Assembly: GCF_002140715.2 (NCBI RefSeq)
Contig: NZ_NGLE02000001.1
Coordinates: forward strand, 62,001-126,000
Direction of reading: 5' to 3'
From: Enterococcus sp. 4G2_DIV0659
GTDB taxonomy: Bacteria; Bacillota; Bacilli; Lactobacillales; Enterococcaceae
Length of the DNA: 64,000 bases
In this document: piece by piece, positions 46,182 to 56,110 of the stretch
Numbering within the stretch: the stretch's first letter is position 1
How the letters are laid out: each line of letters begins with the position of its first letter
Notes under the pieces: model-generated
The model's input: the letters and a program-made list of their open reading frames with translations, nothing else
Database searches by the model: none
Told to the model about the DNA's origin: nothing
Position numbers and translations under genes: made by a program

Positions 46182-46634
46182 TTAAAGCTCTTCACCATAT
46201 ACATCATCAACCGTTTGTTTAGGATCGATCACGATATACAAGCTTTTTGTTTTTTCACTGACCTTCGTAGATTGGTAAACGTTATCCAACCCTTCGTCTG
46301 TCTTATCTTTGTATGGGAAATACACTAAATCTGGTGTGCCAGTTTTGTATAGAATTTCCATACGTTCAATATCTTCATACTTTAATGCACGAGCAAACAT
46401 ACCTAACTCAAGTCCACCAAGGTTGATATCGTGCGTTTGTACATGATCGCCTTCTTGGAAAATCTCGATTTTAAAACCTTCACAAGGGTGAATTTCCATA
46501 AATTCGCTTCCATGAATACGCCCAAAGCTAGTTGTAATTTGTTTGATCCATAAATCACCAATAAAACGGCGAGCAATTGTCCATGTTTCGCCATTTCTAA
46601 AATAAAATTTTAAACCTGTCATTTCTCTACTCAT
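46182..46634 (-). CDS. Conserved-looking protein of unknown function (150 aa)
   Basis: AAGGAGAG lies before ATG 46634 and a terminator follows, so the gene is credible. The product is soluble with many beta-strand-like stretches (LKFYFRNGETWTIARRFIGDLWI and FKIEIFQEGDHVQTHD) and aromatic residues, suggesting a small beta-rich fold. There is no signal peptide or membrane helix. I do not recognise a family. It lies between the thioesterase and the aromatic operon, but has its own terminator, so there is no direct operon link to aro. Confidence 0.75.
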   Translation of the reverse strand: MSREMTGLKFYFRNGETWTIARRFIGDLWIKQITTSFGRIHGSEFMEIHPCEGFKIEIFQEGDHVQTHDINLGGLELGMFARALKYEDIERMEILYKTGTPDLVYFPYKDKTDEGLDNVYQSTKVSEKTKSLYIVIDPKQTVDDVYGEEL

Positions 46635-46716
46635 GATCTAACTCTCCTTACTAAAATAATTTCTACACTATTAAGTTTAGCATAACTTCTTTCATTGGTC
46701 ACACTATTACGCTTTT

Positions 46717-47088
46717 TTATTCAGAGAGCGCCAATTTTTCTAAAAAAACATCCGTTAAGATAACAGCTCTTTGATGATTTCCTGTTGAAATAAGCTTTTC
46801 ACCATCATACACAGTAAAAGAAAAATTTATTTTTGAGGTTTCCTGTGAATCAACTTTTACATTAACGACAATCTTTGCACCAACTTTTGACGGTCGTAAA
46901 TGTGTCGTGTTAATTAGCGTACCAACACTTGTTTCTTCTGGCGCTAATTCTTTTTGTAGGCATTCTTTCGCTGTGTTTTCAACCATCGCAATCAACGCTG
47001 GCGTAGCTAGAACTTCTAGATCGCCAGATCCGATAACTTTCGCTGTATCTTTGTCTCCAACAATAAATTCTTTTGAGAACGCGTCCAC
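46717..47088 (-). CDS. Hotdog-fold thioesterase, FlK-like
   Basis: 123 residues with the single hotdog domain of fluoroacetyl-CoA thioesterase-like proteins: TPALIAMVENTAKECL (helix), SVGTLINTTHLRPSKVG, then strands to GNHQRAVI near the end. The Thr, Glu and His positions that matter in FlK appear present. The real substrate is unknown; fluoroacetyl-CoA itself is unlikely. The start is GTG 47088, eight bases after AAGGAG. It starts next to the restored cca stop (47094), so it is probably translated in coupling with cca. Confidence 0.75.
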   Translation of the reverse strand: MDAFSKEFIVGDKDTAKVIGSGDLEVLATPALIAMVENTAKECLQKELAPEETSVGTLINTTHLRPSKVGAKIVVNVKVDSQETSKINFSFTVYDGEKLISTGNHQRAVILTDVFLEKLALSE

Positions 47089-47093
47089 CTCTA

Positions 47094-48304
47094 TCACTCC
47101 TTATCCATTATCCTTTTAGAATATAAAAATAATGCTTCCTTTTTATTGACTACTTGACCATTGACTACAGCCGTTTCTAGTCCCTCGATCAATTCACCTA
47201 ACCATTTACCAGGTTTTTATTAAAGTACGTAACTAATTCATTTCCAGAAACTGCCAATTGCTTTCTATCATGGATAGGCAACTGTTCATAACAAGCTTTG
47301 GTTTCTTCAAGTTTACTATTTCGATCAAAATAAAACAATAGATTTTCCACTGATAATGCAGTTTCTAAACCTAAGTCAAATAAATCACGTGGTTGCCATT
47401 CACCTCTAAGGCGTTGGTTCAACCCATAAATATGTTGTTGTACCTCATGGATCACGTGATTGGATAATTTCCACGCTTTTAAAAAAGAACGTATTTCATG
47501 ATCTGGTATATTTAATGATTTAATCAATAGTGTCCATGCTTGCTCTTGTGAGTCAATTCGTTGATTGGGTAGTTCTGAGAAGGTGAGCAGTTCTTTTCCG
47601 TATGCTTTTAAGCCCGGACAATACTGATAACAGTATGTTTCAATAAATGGGAGTAATGCTTTTCGTCTATTTTTCCCCAATAAGAGCTTAATAAATTCGA
47701 TGGCAATACGCTCGACTGAAATTTTGTCGAGCAATGAGTGAAAGGCTTCAATCGCTTCTAAGGTCTTCGTTTCAATTGAAAAATCTAATTGACTCGCAAA
47801 ACGTAAGCCTCTCATCATTCTAAGAGCATCTTCGTGAAATCTTTCTTTTGGATTACCAACCGCTCGAATGATTTGTCGTTTTAAATCGTCCATCCCATCA
47901 AATAGATCAATGATGTTCCCTTCCACATCCATCGCTAGCGCATTAATTGTAAAATCTCTGCGTTTCAAATCTTCTTTTAATGACCGAACAAAGGTTACCT
48001 TATCAGGACGTCTAAAATCTTGATAAGCGGACTCTGTTCTAAAAGTAGTAATCTCATATTGTTCTTCGCCATCTAAAACCAACACTGTTCCATGATCGAT
48101 TCCTACATCAATCGTTCGATGAAATATTTGCTTAATTTCTTCTGGGTAGGCACTTGTAGCGATATCTACATCATGTATAGATTGATTTAGCAATGCATCT
48201 CGAACACTTCCCCCAACGAAATAAGCTTCAAAACCATGCGCTTGAATTTCTTTTAAAGTGCCAGTAGCTCGAATAAATTCATCTGGAATCGTTTTTAATT
48301 TCAT
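47094..48304 (-). pseudogene. cca: CCA-adding tRNA nucleotidyltransferase, frameshifted near the 3' end
   Basis: Adds and repairs the 3' CCA of tRNAs. The catalytic head shows GGSVRDALLNQSIHDVDIATSA near 31, RRDFTINALAMD near 112, and RFHEDALRMMRGLRFASQ near 155. The frame stops at 47198 after GNELVTYFNKNLVNG (368 residues). One extra base in the A5 run (T5 on the plus strand, 47214-47218) would continue it as NKKPGKWLGELIEGLE to KRIMDKE and stop at 47094. That gives about 403 residues, the family length. Only the last 35 or so residues are affected. It overlaps the dapB end by four bases. Confidence 0.88.
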
Positions 48305-49089
48305 AATAGATTTTCCAGCCCATATACTAGTTTATTTAAGTGAACAACTTTTTCACAGCCTAATGCCACACCAGTCATAAAAGAGCTGCGGTCATAAGAA
48401 TCATGCCTAATAGTCAACCCTTCACCTACACCGCCAAATTGGACTTGCTGATGTGCAATCATTCCGGGCAGTCGAACACTGTGAATCTTCATTCCATCAA
48501 AATCTGCACCTCTTGCTCCTTCAATCAACTCTTCCTCTGCTGGATGCCCCTGTTGTTTCGCCTTACGAACCTCACTCATCATTTCAGCTGTTTTGATGGC
48601 AGTTCCACTTGGCGCATCTAATTTATTATCATGATGTAATTCGATGATCTCTACATCTGGAAAATATTCCGCAGCTTTTTGTGCAAACTGCATCATCAAA
48701 ACTGCACCTACAGCAAAATTGGGCGCAATCAGTCCACCGATTTTTAATGATTCTGAAAGACTCGTCAATTCAGTCAGTTGTTCTTCTGTTAGACCTGTTG
48801 TACCAACAACTGGAGCAATTTTGTGTTCGATCGCAAATCGTGTATTTTCGTAAGCTACAGATGGGATTGTAAAATCGATCCAAACGTCAGGCTGTGCAGA
48901 AAGACTCGCTTCTTTTGTTTTAAAAATAGGAACGTCAACTTCTAAGTATTCAGCCAACTCATTAAGGTTGTTCTTTTTTTCAAATGGATCAAGTACACCA
49001 ACTAGTTGAAATCCTTCATGATTTAAAACCATTTTCGTAGCAGTTGCACCCATTTTCCCTTTAAAACCAGCAACTAAAATTTTAATCAT
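48301..49089 (-). CDS. dapB: 4-hydroxy-tetrahydrodipicolinate reductase
   Basis: NAD(P)H-dependent step of lysine/diaminopimelate synthesis, supplying precursor for protein and wall. Rossmann start [35 protein letters not shown] near 77, [10 protein letters not shown], and the catalytic [20 protein letters not shown] near 142. The family's later [17 protein letters not shown] and [13 protein letters not shown] are present. The start is taken at ATG 49089 (262 residues), just inside the end of mazG; AAAGGATGGGCGG precedes it. The stop overlaps the cca start, so mazG, dapB, cca and the thioesterase gene form a tightly coupled unit. Confidence 0.95.
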   Translation of the reverse strand: MIKILVAGFKGKMGATATKMVLNHEGFQLVGVLDPFEKKNNLNELAEYLEVDVPIFKTKEASLSAQPDVWIDFTIPSVAYENTRFAIEHKIAPVVGTTGLTEEQLTELTSLSESLKIGGLIAPNFAVGAVLMMQFAQKAAEYFPDVEIIELHHDNKLDAPSGTAIKTAEMMSEVRKAKQQGHPAEEELIEGARGADFDGMKIHSVRLPGMIAHQQVQFGGVGEGLTIRHDSYDRSSFMTGVALGCEKVVHLNKLVYGLENLL

Positions 49090-49429
49090 TCGTCCGCCCA
49101 TCCTTTCGCTCAAAACGATATTTGTCACGTTTATTAAATTTTTCCATGTTCTTTTGGAACGTTTCAGTTAAATCTATATCTAATGAGTTGGCCATGATCA
49201 TTGTGACAAACAATACATCGCCTAACTCTTCAGCAACCGTTTTAGGTTGTTCTTCTGCTTTTTTTGGTTTTTCACCATAATAATGGTTGACCTCTCTAGC
49301 AAGTTCCCCCACCTCTTCTGTTAATCGTGCCATCTGACTTAATGGAGAAAAATAACCGGTTTTAAATTGTTGGATGTAATCATCCACTTCCTGTTGCATA
49401 GAATGCAAGGATTGTTTTTCATCTTTCAT
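49082..49429 (-). CDS. MazG-like nucleotide pyrophosphohydrolase
   Basis: 115-residue all-helical MazG domain as in YpjD. Metal-binding acidic residues lie in [19 protein letters not shown] and [21 protein letters not shown], the EExxE and ExxD pattern of the family. Likely hydrolyses non-canonical or excess NTPs to monophosphates. The start is ATG 49429 after AAAGGTCGGGG; upstream in-frame starts would run into the divergent yitT promoter. It overlaps the dapB start by eight bases, as in Bacillus ypjD-dapB. Confidence 0.9.
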   Translation of the reverse strand: MKDEKQSLHSMQQEVDDYIQQFKTGYFSPLSQMARLTEEVGELAREVNHYYGEKPKKAEEQPKTVAEELGDVLFVTMIMANSLDIDLTETFQKNMEKFNKRDKYRFERKDGRTND

Positions 49430-49600
49430 TTTTACCCCGACCTTTCTTACTACACATCTTATCAAAAACTGCTCCATCTGAAAAGGTTCTACTTGTTGTT
49501 TTATATTGAGAATGATAAAGTGAGTACTGAGTGTGTGTGGCAGACTGTTATTTTTAGAAACAGGCAAAATAATATATATGAGCAAAGGAGCAGTTGCATT

Positions 49601-50491
49601 ATGGAGGAAAAGAAATTTTATGCAAAGGACATCCTTTTGATTTTAGTTGGAACCTGTCTTTATGCATTTGGGTTAGTCACTTTTAATATTGCTAATGATC
49701 TGGCAGAAGGTGGCGTCACTGGAATTACTTTGATTTTACGAGCACTTTTTTATATTGATCCAGCCTATTCAACATTGATCATTAATATTCCATTAATTCT
49801 AATTGGTGGGAAAATTTTAGGAAAACATTCTTTTTATTATACCATTCTAGGAACTGTGTCCTTGTCTGTTTTTTTATGGTTATGGCAACGCTGGCCTATC
49901 GTCATCAATCTAGATCATGATTTATTGATCGCATCTTTGCTTGCAGGTTTGGCTGCTGGTATTGGCAGCGGGCTTGTCTATCGAGTTGGTGGAACAACTG
50001 GAGGTACAGATGTTGTAGCCAGAATTCTTGAAAAAAATTATGGGATCAGTATGGGGCGCTCTCTATTGATTTTTGACATTCTCGTGTTGATTCTTTCTTT
50101 AAGCTACATTGATGTCAAACGCATGATGTATACCTTGATCGTCTCTTTTGTTTTTAGTAAAGTTGTTGATTCTGTTTTAGATGGTGCTTATGCAGCAAAA
50201 GGCATGTTGGTTATTTCTAATCATAGTGAAGATATCGGCGAAGTTATCATGGCCTTATTAGAACGTGGTGTAACCTATTTAGATGGTCAAGGCGGCTACT
50301 CTCTAGTAGACAAAAAAGTGCTTTATGTGGTGGTTAGTCCCAGCGAAATAATGGAAATCAAACGAATTGTTCATGAGCTAGATGCAAAAGCCTTCATTTC
50401 AGTGATTAATGTACACGAAGCAATCGGGGAAGGTTTTACTTATTCAAGACCTACAAGAACGTTATTCAAAAAAAAGAAACCTACACATTAA
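49601..50491 (+). CDS. YitT family membrane protein
   Basis: 296 residues with five or six membrane helices in the first 180 (DUF161 repeats with GVTGITLILRAL and YRVGGTTGGTDVVARIL) and a cytosolic DUF2179 domain (about 200-290) containing GVTYLDGQGGYS and AFISVINVHEAIGEGF. Function is not known with certainty. AAAGGAG lies 10 bases before ATG 49601; a longer frame would overlap mazG antisense. A sequence TTGAGAATGATAA upstream (49506-49518) also occurs before npr. Confidence 0.93.
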   Translation: MEEKKFYAKDILLILVGTCLYAFGLVTFNIANDLAEGGVTGITLILRALFYIDPAYSTLIINIPLILIGGKILGKHSFYYTILGTVSLSVFLWLWQRWPIVINLDHDLLIASLLAGLAAGIGSGLVYRVGGTTGGTDVVARILEKNYGISMGRSLLIFDILVLILSLSYIDVKRMMYTLIVSFVFSKVVDSVLDGAYAAKGMLVISNHSEDIGEVIMALLERGVTYLDGQGGYSLVDKKVLYVVVSPSEIMEIKRIVHELDAKAFISVINVHEAIGEGFTYSRPTRTLFKKKKPTH

Positions 50492-50497
50492 AAACAG

Positions 50498-50552
50498 GTA
50501 TCAGAGAATAAAGCAAAGCTAAAATAGTTTTGTTTTATTCTCTGATACTTTT
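50498..50552. terminator. Bidirectional terminator between yitT and ypiB
   Basis: A perfect 15-bp stem (50498-50512 with 50534-50548) followed by TTTTT on the plus strand, located between convergent genes. Confidence 0.88.
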
Positions 50553-50557
50553 TAAAT

Positions 50558-51109
50558 TCAAGTAGAACTACTATCTATTTTTAAGCGATTCAGTTCGTTT
50601 GACAATTCTAAAAATGCTTCATGATTATTCTCTTCTAAAGCCAAGTCGATTTGTCGATAAAGAAAATCAATTTTTGCTTGTTTTTCTTCATGAGCAAAGA
50701 AATTATTAATGTTTTCAACCACATCTTCACTGACTTGCTCATTCCAACGAGCGTAAGGATTATCTTCTAAAATGGACAGATATTGACCATTTTGCCAAGA
50801 ATCTTCAAAAATACATTCTACATATAATGCTTCTTTCCAATTCATACGGATTTCATGAAAAATTTGATCGGTATCCGTAAATTCTTTGTTTGTGATAAAC
50901 AATTTAATTGGCTCATCATCCATTTCACTTGAGGTGATCTTTATCCCTCGTGTTGTTTTCTCTGCACGTTCTATAAAATGAACATTATTCAAAATAGCTT
51001 CGTGATTGATTAAATAATTTAAAATCCATAAAACCTCTCTTTGACTAAAAGAAACATTATTTACGAACCAAATTAAAAATTCTTTTTTTTCCGAGACATT
51101 GACAAACAT
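50558..51109 (-). CDS. UPF0302 family protein YpiB
   Basis: 183 residues. The N-terminal part has the UPF0302 pattern ([26 protein letters not shown], then [18 protein letters not shown]). The C-terminal [31 protein letters not shown] is an IDEAL domain. Function is unclear. In Bacillus ypiA-ypiB lies beside the aromatic cluster; in this window the pair is about 5 kb from it. AGGTGAT precedes ATG 51109. It is last in a unit with the TPR protein and the AroB-like protein. Confidence 0.88.
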   Translation of the reverse strand: MFVNVSEKKEFLIWFVNNVSFSQREVLWILNYLINHEAILNNVHFIERAEKTTRGIKITSSEMDDEPIKLFITNKEFTDTDQIFHEIRMNWKEALYVECIFEDSWQNGQYLSILEDNPYARWNEQVSEDVVENINNFFAHEEKQAKIDFLYRQIDLALEENNHEAFLELSNELNRLKIDSSST

Positions 51110-51117
51110 ATAATCAC

Positions 51118-52377
51118 CTATCTTTCTTCAATATCCTCTAACAATGACTGGGCTTCATTATCACCTGGTTCATGTTGTAGATAGTGTTCCAATAATTTTT
51201 TAGCCTTTCCTAACTGCCCTTCTTCACGAAGGAAAACAGCATATTCTTTTAAAAATTCAGGTTCATGTGAAAGTTCTTGATAGGCTTGTTCATAATGTAC
51301 CTTTGCTAAATCAAACTCTTCTAGCTCGTTATAGGCATGAGCTAAATTCCATTCGCCATAAGGATGCCCTTGTTCTTCCATTTGCTGAACAACGTCAATG
51401 ACTTCCTGGTACCGCTGTTCATTTAGATATAAATTGCTTAATGTTAGCCTTGTCTCATCAGTTTTTTCACCAAGTTCTAGGGCTTTCTTTAATAATTCTT
51501 CTGCTTGCTTTGTATCATGTAAACGATAAGCATTTTCTGACGCTAATTGATACAAGTCTACTTGGAATGGATTTTCTTTGATCCCTTCAGCTAAAATAGC
51601 ACCCGCTTCTTCTAATTGCTCTTCTTCTTGCAATGCTTCCCCTAAAGATAAATAGAGTGATTGATAATGAGGGTTTAAAGCTCTTAATTGCTGTAATAAA
51701 GCAATTGCTTTTTGGTTTTCATGCAATTGCAAATAAGTGAATGCTAATTGAAACAAGCGATCATCTGTCTGTTCTTCTTGCAACGCTTTTTCTAAAAACG
51801 GAATCGCTTCTTCAAATTCTCCCAACATGCTATAACTACTACCAAGACGTTCGTTCACCGACACATTAGAAATATGATTTACTTTAGCTTCAAGTAATTC
51901 ATGATACATCTCAGAAGCCTCACGAAACTGTCCGTTTACAAAATATAATTCTCCTAAAGCAAATAAAATCAGTGGTTCATCCGGCAATAAATTTTGTGCT
52001 TCTTTTAACTTCGCTTCGCTCACTTCTGGAATACCAATTACCTGATACAAATCGGCTGTGACTAACAAACTTTGAACATAACTATTGCTCTCTTTTGCAA
52101 CATTTTCTAGGTAAATAAACGCATCATCAATTAAATTATTTTCGATAGCGATTTCAGCTAAAGGAATGTTCAACCCATCTGCATCTGGAAAAATCGTCAA
52201 TAGATGTTCAAATATTGTTTTCCCCTCTTCTAAAAAGCCTAATGACAACAATTCTTCGCCTAGATCAGCTAATGTATCCTCATCATCTTTTCTTAGTGCT
52301 TCTGCCAACATCAATTGTGCTTCAGCTAATTCTTCTTCATGTAATGCTTGTAACATTTTTTCACTGTATGTTGTCAT
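51118..52377 (-). CDS. Tetratricopeptide repeat protein YpiA
   Basis: 419 residues made almost wholly of about eleven TPR helical hairpins, with repeated patterns such as [42 protein letters not shown] and [21 protein letters not shown]. No enzyme domain, signal or membrane helix is seen. Probably a protein-interaction scaffold. AGAGGGT precedes ATG 52377; it starts three bases after the previous stop and is followed by ypiB within eight bases. Confidence 0.92.
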   Translation of the reverse strand: MTTYSEKMLQALHEEELAEAQLMLAEALRKDDEDTLADLGEELLSLGFLEEGKTIFEHLLTIFPDADGLNIPLAEIAIENNLIDDAFIYLENVAKESNSYVQSLLVTADLYQVIGIPEVSEAKLKEAQNLLPDEPLILFALGELYFVNGQFREASEMYHELLEAKVNHISNVSVNERLGSSYSMLGEFEEAIPFLEKALQEEQTDDRLFQLAFTYLQLHENQKAIALLQQLRALNPHYQSLYLSLGEALQEEEQLEEAGAILAEGIKENPFQVDLYQLASENAYRLHDTKQAEELLKKALELGEKTDETRLTLSNLYLNEQRYQEVIDVVQQMEEQGHPYGEWNLAHAYNELEEFDLAKVHYEQAYQELSHEPEFLKEYAVFLREEGQLGKAKKLLEHYLQHEPGDNEAQSLLEDIEER

Positions 52378-52380
52378 ATT

Positions 52381-53427
52381 TTACCCTCTGATTTCTTTTA
52401 AAATAGTTTTATATTTTTCCACTGTTGCCAATAACTCTTCTGTTTTCGGCGTTTGTGTATGCTCTATTTCTCCTACTTCTCTTAAAAGTAGGGCACTTTC
52501 TCCACGATCAACACATTTTAAAACACCTTCTACATAGTCACTAACCAAAATCTGTTCAGGAAAATCAACTGGATAACCTAAACGAATCAACCATATCAGA
52601 AAATTTTTGTAATGAAACGAAAAGTGATTCACCTCTTGAGACCACAGCAACTGCAATAAACAGCCCAAAAATCGTTTCATGTGACTAGATAACAAATGAC
52701 CGCTGGCTGATTCTAAAAATCCTTGTTCAAACAATACACCGAATTGATCGATAGATTGAGCCTCTTGCTCATAAAAACGAACCATCTCATCTAGCATACC
52801 AGTGAATGACTGTTGATTCAAACGTGTTTCATCACTATAATTTTTATAAAGCATCCGCAAAAAATCATGACTACAAACTATACCGCATCGGATAAACACT
52901 AGAAAATCCACTAATTTCCCTTCACCTTGATTGCTCGTTAAGGTATTATCGTAAATAACTTTTTTAGCCAGTACAGAATAGTGTAACACAGGCTGATTCT
53001 TCAGTTCTATTTGAGCTTCAGCAATCAAACTTTTACTAAGTGCTTGAACGGAAAGTGGTAATAACCAACAGTCAGATGTTAATACAGAAGTTTTATGGAG
53101 GAAATTGGTCAATTGAACGACTCCTTCATTCCCTACTCCTAAAAAAATAAACTCTTCTTGTTGATTGAAATCTGCTAAAAATGCCAACAAATTTTCCAGT
53201 TCATTCATATTATTACAGCGAACGTCATTTTTACAAATATACCAATCTAATTCTTGTTTGTCATCAAAAAGCTGAATCAATTTATCAGAAAATAAATCAT
53301 AATAGCGTTGATTTGTGATCAAAAAAAGATGTTTTGCTTCAATAGAAGACAATTTAAGTTGGGAAGCAAATGTTTCACCATAAATAATTGTTGTCTCTAA
53401 CTGATTTTTTCTATAAATCAATTCCAT
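52381..53427 (-). CDS. Degenerate AroB-like protein of unknown function
   Basis: 348 residues. Aligned by eye with the AroB at 42682, the order of elements matches: LFLITNQRYYDLFSDKLIQL with the first Rossmann strand, FIFLGVGNEGVVQL with the GGGVVGD loop, WLLPLSVQALSKS with VPTTLLAQVDSS, KVIYDNTL with VLIDPDTL, and GEGKLVDFLVF with REGIAEIIKS. The NAD loop, the metal Glu (AE to VD) and the two HxxxH-type metal ligands are not conserved. It is therefore either a pseudoenzyme or a distant relative. It is first in the unit with ypiA and ypiB. GAGGGG precedes ATG 53427. Confidence 0.6.
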   Translation of the reverse strand: MELIYRKNQLETTIIYGETFASQLKLSSIEAKHLFLITNQRYYDLFSDKLIQLFDDKQELDWYICKNDVRCNNMNELENLLAFLADFNQQEEFIFLGVGNEGVVQLTNFLHKTSVLTSDCWLLPLSVQALSKSLIAEAQIELKNQPVLHYSVLAKKVIYDNTLTSNQGEGKLVDFLVFIRCGIVCSHDFLRMLYKNYSDETRLNQQSFTGMLDEMVRFYEQEAQSIDQFGVLFEQGFLESASGHLLSSHMKRFLGCLLQLLWSQEVNHFSFHYKNFLIWLIRLGYPVDFPEQILVSDYVEGVLKCVDRGESALLLREVGEIEHTQTPKTEELLATVEKYKTILKEIRG

Positions 53428-53841
53428 GATAACACCCCTCTTTCTTATTTTACCATTAGTTGTCGTAAAACAAAAAGATGGATGATTTTATTTTTTGAAA
53501 AAAGCAATGATAATTGTTCTAAGACATTTGTTCTTTTAATTTTCTTTAAGAACAGGCATTATTGATTCATCATTAACTATATATTTTATATTTTTTCTAT
53601 GTAAAAAATTCTTATTTATAATTTATACTAAAGTTGTTTCAAAAAGCTGTTAGCTTTTAAGAATAGTAGCGCACTTCTTAGGACGACGAGTTTTTGCGAA
53701 ACAAAGTGATTCGGTCTGATTTAAATAATTAGCACTTTACTTCTCATAGTACAGCAATTTGTTTTTAGACACAGCTAATTATGCTTTATCCAAATGCAGG
53801 ACGAAAGAGTGACGTTCGTTTTGCCAATTACAGGTATTTCG
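53428..53841. other. Intergenic region; no intact gene seen
   Basis: AT-rich region upstream of the AroB-like gene (minus strand), whose promoter it must contain. A small hairpin AAAAGCT-GTT-AGCTTTT lies near 53650. No reading frame with a ribosome site or known RNA motif is apparent. Confidence 0.45.
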
Positions 53842-53887
53842 GCTATCTAAGGGATAATTCTAAGAGTTATCCCTTAGATAGTTTTTA
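53842..53887 (+). terminator. Strong hairpin with T-run on the plus strand
   Basis: CTATCTAAGGGATAA (53843-53857) pairs exactly with TTATCCCTTAGATAG (53867-53881), followed by five T. No plus-strand gene lies just before it, so its partner gene is lost or is a non-coding transcript. Confidence 0.75.
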
Positions 53888-53985
53888 TATTAATATTATT
53901 TTTAGCTGGTTGTTCTTCTAAAAATTTAAATAAAAGAAATTTACCATATTATGGAGAGAAAATAGACGAAGCTGAGAACCGCTAA
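53878..53985 (+). pseudogene. Remnant of a lipoprotein gene
   Basis: A 35-codon open stretch reads VFILILFLAGCSSKNLN then PYYGEKIDEAENR and stops at TAA 53985. LAGC is a textbook lipobox behind a hydrophobic core, but there is no ATG, GTG or TTG in frame after the preceding TAG, and the terminator arm occupies its 5' end. The best reading is a decayed lipoprotein gene. Confidence 0.4.
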
Positions 53986-54039
53986 AATATTTAGTAGTTA
54001 CAGGCAGCTAGTTATCAGTTTTCTATTCTAATTCAATTA

Positions 54040-54078
54040 AATATAAAGAAAGAACCCTTGAATAATCAAGGGTTCTAA
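54040..54078 (-). terminator. Intrinsic terminator of hup
   Basis: On the minus strand AGAACCCTTGA pairs with TCAAGGGTTCT around ATTAT-type loop bases, followed by a T-rich tract. It follows the HU gene stop. Confidence 0.82.
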
Positions 54079-54086
54079 GAACTGTC

Positions 54087-54362
54087 TTATTTAACAGCAT
54101 CTTTCAACGCTTTACCTGGTTTGAACGCAGGTACTTTACTTGCAGCGATTTGAATTTCTTTACCAGTTTGTGGGTTACGTCCTTTACGAGCCGCACGTTC
54201 GCGAACTTCAAAGTTACCAAAACCGATTAATTGAACTTTTTCACCTTTAGCAAGAGATTCTTGGATTGTTGAAAATACAGCATCCACTGCTGCAGTTGCG
54301 TCTTTTTTAGTTAAACCAGTTGAAGATGCAACGTTTTCGATTAATTCTGCTTTATTTGCCAT
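54087..54362 (-). CDS. hup: DNA-binding protein HU
   Basis: Histone-like dimer that bends DNA. 91 residues with the N-terminal helices [20 protein letters not shown], the [26 protein letters not shown] strands, and the beta-arm [39 protein letters not shown] precedes ATG 54362. It has its own terminator. The 250 bases upstream, up to der, show no other gene. Confidence 0.97.
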   Translation of the reverse strand: MANKAELIENVASSTGLTKKDATAAVDAVFSTIQESLAKGEKVQLIGFGNFEVRERAARKGRNPQTGKEIQIAASKVPAFKPGKALKDAVK

Positions 54363-54610
54363 GGATTATTTCACCTCCTCCACAAGGGATAGGATATCTG
54401 AATAGATATCGAATTTACGTTTATTTTTGAGTGGTCCAAAAATGACGTACAAATATTGAATTGGATCAATATTCTGTTATCACGATATCATAGAAAGCTT
54501 GTAATAGCAAGGTTTTTGATGCTTTTTAACCAGTTTTTTCAAAAAATATCATTTTTTTTTATAACTCAACGAATTTGTTTGTACATTTGAAAAAAGTGTG
54601 GTAAAATGCG

Positions 54611-55921
54611 CTATTTCCGTCTTCTTGGTATAATTTTGATTGGCGTGCCTTCAAAAGTAAACGCTTTGCGGATTTGGTTTTCTAAAAATCGTGCGTATGA
54701 GAAATGCATCAATTCTTCTTCATTGACAAAAATAACAAACGTTGGCGGCTTAATCGCTACTTGCGTCGCATAAAAAACTTTCAATCGTTTTCCTTTATCT
54801 GTTGGTGTTGGATTGATTGCGATCGCGTCCATTACTACATCATTTAACAGTGCTGATGGAATCCGTAAGTTTTGATTCATGCTAACTAATTCAATCAATT
54901 CTGGCAGTTTGTTTAAGCGTTGTTTCGTTAACGCTGACACGAAGATAATCGGTGCGTAATCCAGATATTGGAACTCATCACGAATCTCTTCTTCAAAGTC
55001 ACGCATGGTATTTGTTTCTTTTTCAACCGTATCCCATTTGTTAACAACAATAATAATACCACGGCCTGCTTCATGGGCGTAACCAGCCACCTTTTTGTCT
55101 TGTTCCCGAATTCCTTCTTCGGCATTTAATACCACTAAAACAATGTCTGATCGCTCAATTGCACGCATTGCACGCATCACACTGTATTTTTCAGTGCTCT
55201 CATAAACTTTTCCACGTTTGCGCATTCCAGCAGTATCAATCATTAAGAATTTTTGACCATTTTCAGACTCAAAATGGGTATCAATGGCATCACGAGTCGT
55301 TCCTTCTATATCTGAAACAATGACACGATCTTCACCAAGGATTGCATTAATCAACGAAGATTTGCCAACATTCGGCCGACCAATCAAACTAAATTTAATT
55401 GTATCGTCATCCTCTTCTTCAATTTCAGTTGAAAAATGTTTCACTGCTTCATCTAAAACATCTCCGATTCCTAGACCGTGACTTCCAGATACAGGAAATG
55501 GATCCCCCAACCCTAACGAATAAAATTCATAAATTTCTGCTCTCATTTCAGGATTGTCTACTTTGTTTACAGCTAAGATAACGGGCTTTTTACTACGGTA
55601 TAAAATTTTAGCTACTAACTCATCAGCGTCTGTTATCCCTTCTCGCCCACTAGCAACAAAAATAATTACATCTGCCTCTTCGATTGCGATTTCAGCTTGA
55701 TGTTTGATTTGATCCATAAATGGTTCGTCACCTAGATCGATACCACCTGTATCAATAATACTAAATTCGCGTCCCAACCACTCTCCTGTGGTATAAATAC
55801 GGTCTCTTGTTACACCGGGTGTATCTTCTACAATTGAGATTCTTTCACCGGCTATACGGTTAAAAATTGTCGATTTTCCTACATTAGGACGTCCGACAAT
55901 TGCAATTGTTGGATTTGCCAT
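54611..55921 (-). CDS. der: Ribosome-biogenesis GTPase Der (EngA)
   Basis: Essential tandem-domain GTPase for 50S subunit assembly. First G domain: [31 protein letters not shown]. Second G domain: [42 protein letters not shown]-terminal KH-like domain ends in the basic IKIIPRRRK. 436 residues. CAAGGAGG lies nine bases before ATG 55921. No clear terminator follows within 50 bases. Confidence 0.97.
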   Translation of the reverse strand: MANPTIAIVGRPNVGKSTIFNRIAGERISIVEDTPGVTRDRIYTTGEWLGREFSIIDTGGIDLGDEPFMDQIKHQAEIAIEEADVIIFVASGREGITDADELVAKILYRSKKPVILAVNKVDNPEMRAEIYEFYSLGLGDPFPVSGSHGLGIGDVLDEAVKHFSTEIEEEDDDTIKFSLIGRPNVGKSSLINAILGEDRVIVSDIEGTTRDAIDTHFESENGQKFLMIDTAGMRKRGKVYESTEKYSVMRAMRAIERSDIVLVVLNAEEGIREQDKKVAGYAHEAGRGIIIVVNKWDTVEKETNTMRDFEEEIRDEFQYLDYAPIIFVSALTKQRLNKLPELIELVSMNQNLRIPSALLNDVVMDAIAINPTPTDKGKRLKVFYATQVAIKPPTFVIFVNEEELMHFSYARFLENQIRKAFTFEGTPIKIIPRRRK

Positions 55922-56040
55922 TAAAACTACCTCCTTGACAAGTTTTCAATCTTTACTAGTTTACCTAAAGCTTGTCTAAGATGCAAGAAAAACTAGTGAA
56001 TTAAACAATTTAACACAAAGCAAATCCTTAAATAGGAAAA

Positions 56041-56085
56041 ATACCCCGTAATTGTCTAGTTTTTCACACCACAATCACGGGATAT
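56041..56085 (-). terminator. Terminator of the aldehyde dehydrogenase gene
   Basis: On the minus strand CCCGTGATTGT pairs with ACAATTACGGG, followed by GTATTTTTC. It lies 30 bases after the stop. Confidence 0.7.
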
Positions 56086-56110
56086 TTATTATTTTTTGAT
56101 TTGTATCTTA

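Noticed and set aside
49367..49600. Extended N-terminus of the YitT protein
   Set aside because: It would run antisense through the start of mazG. A good ribosome site precedes ATG 49601.
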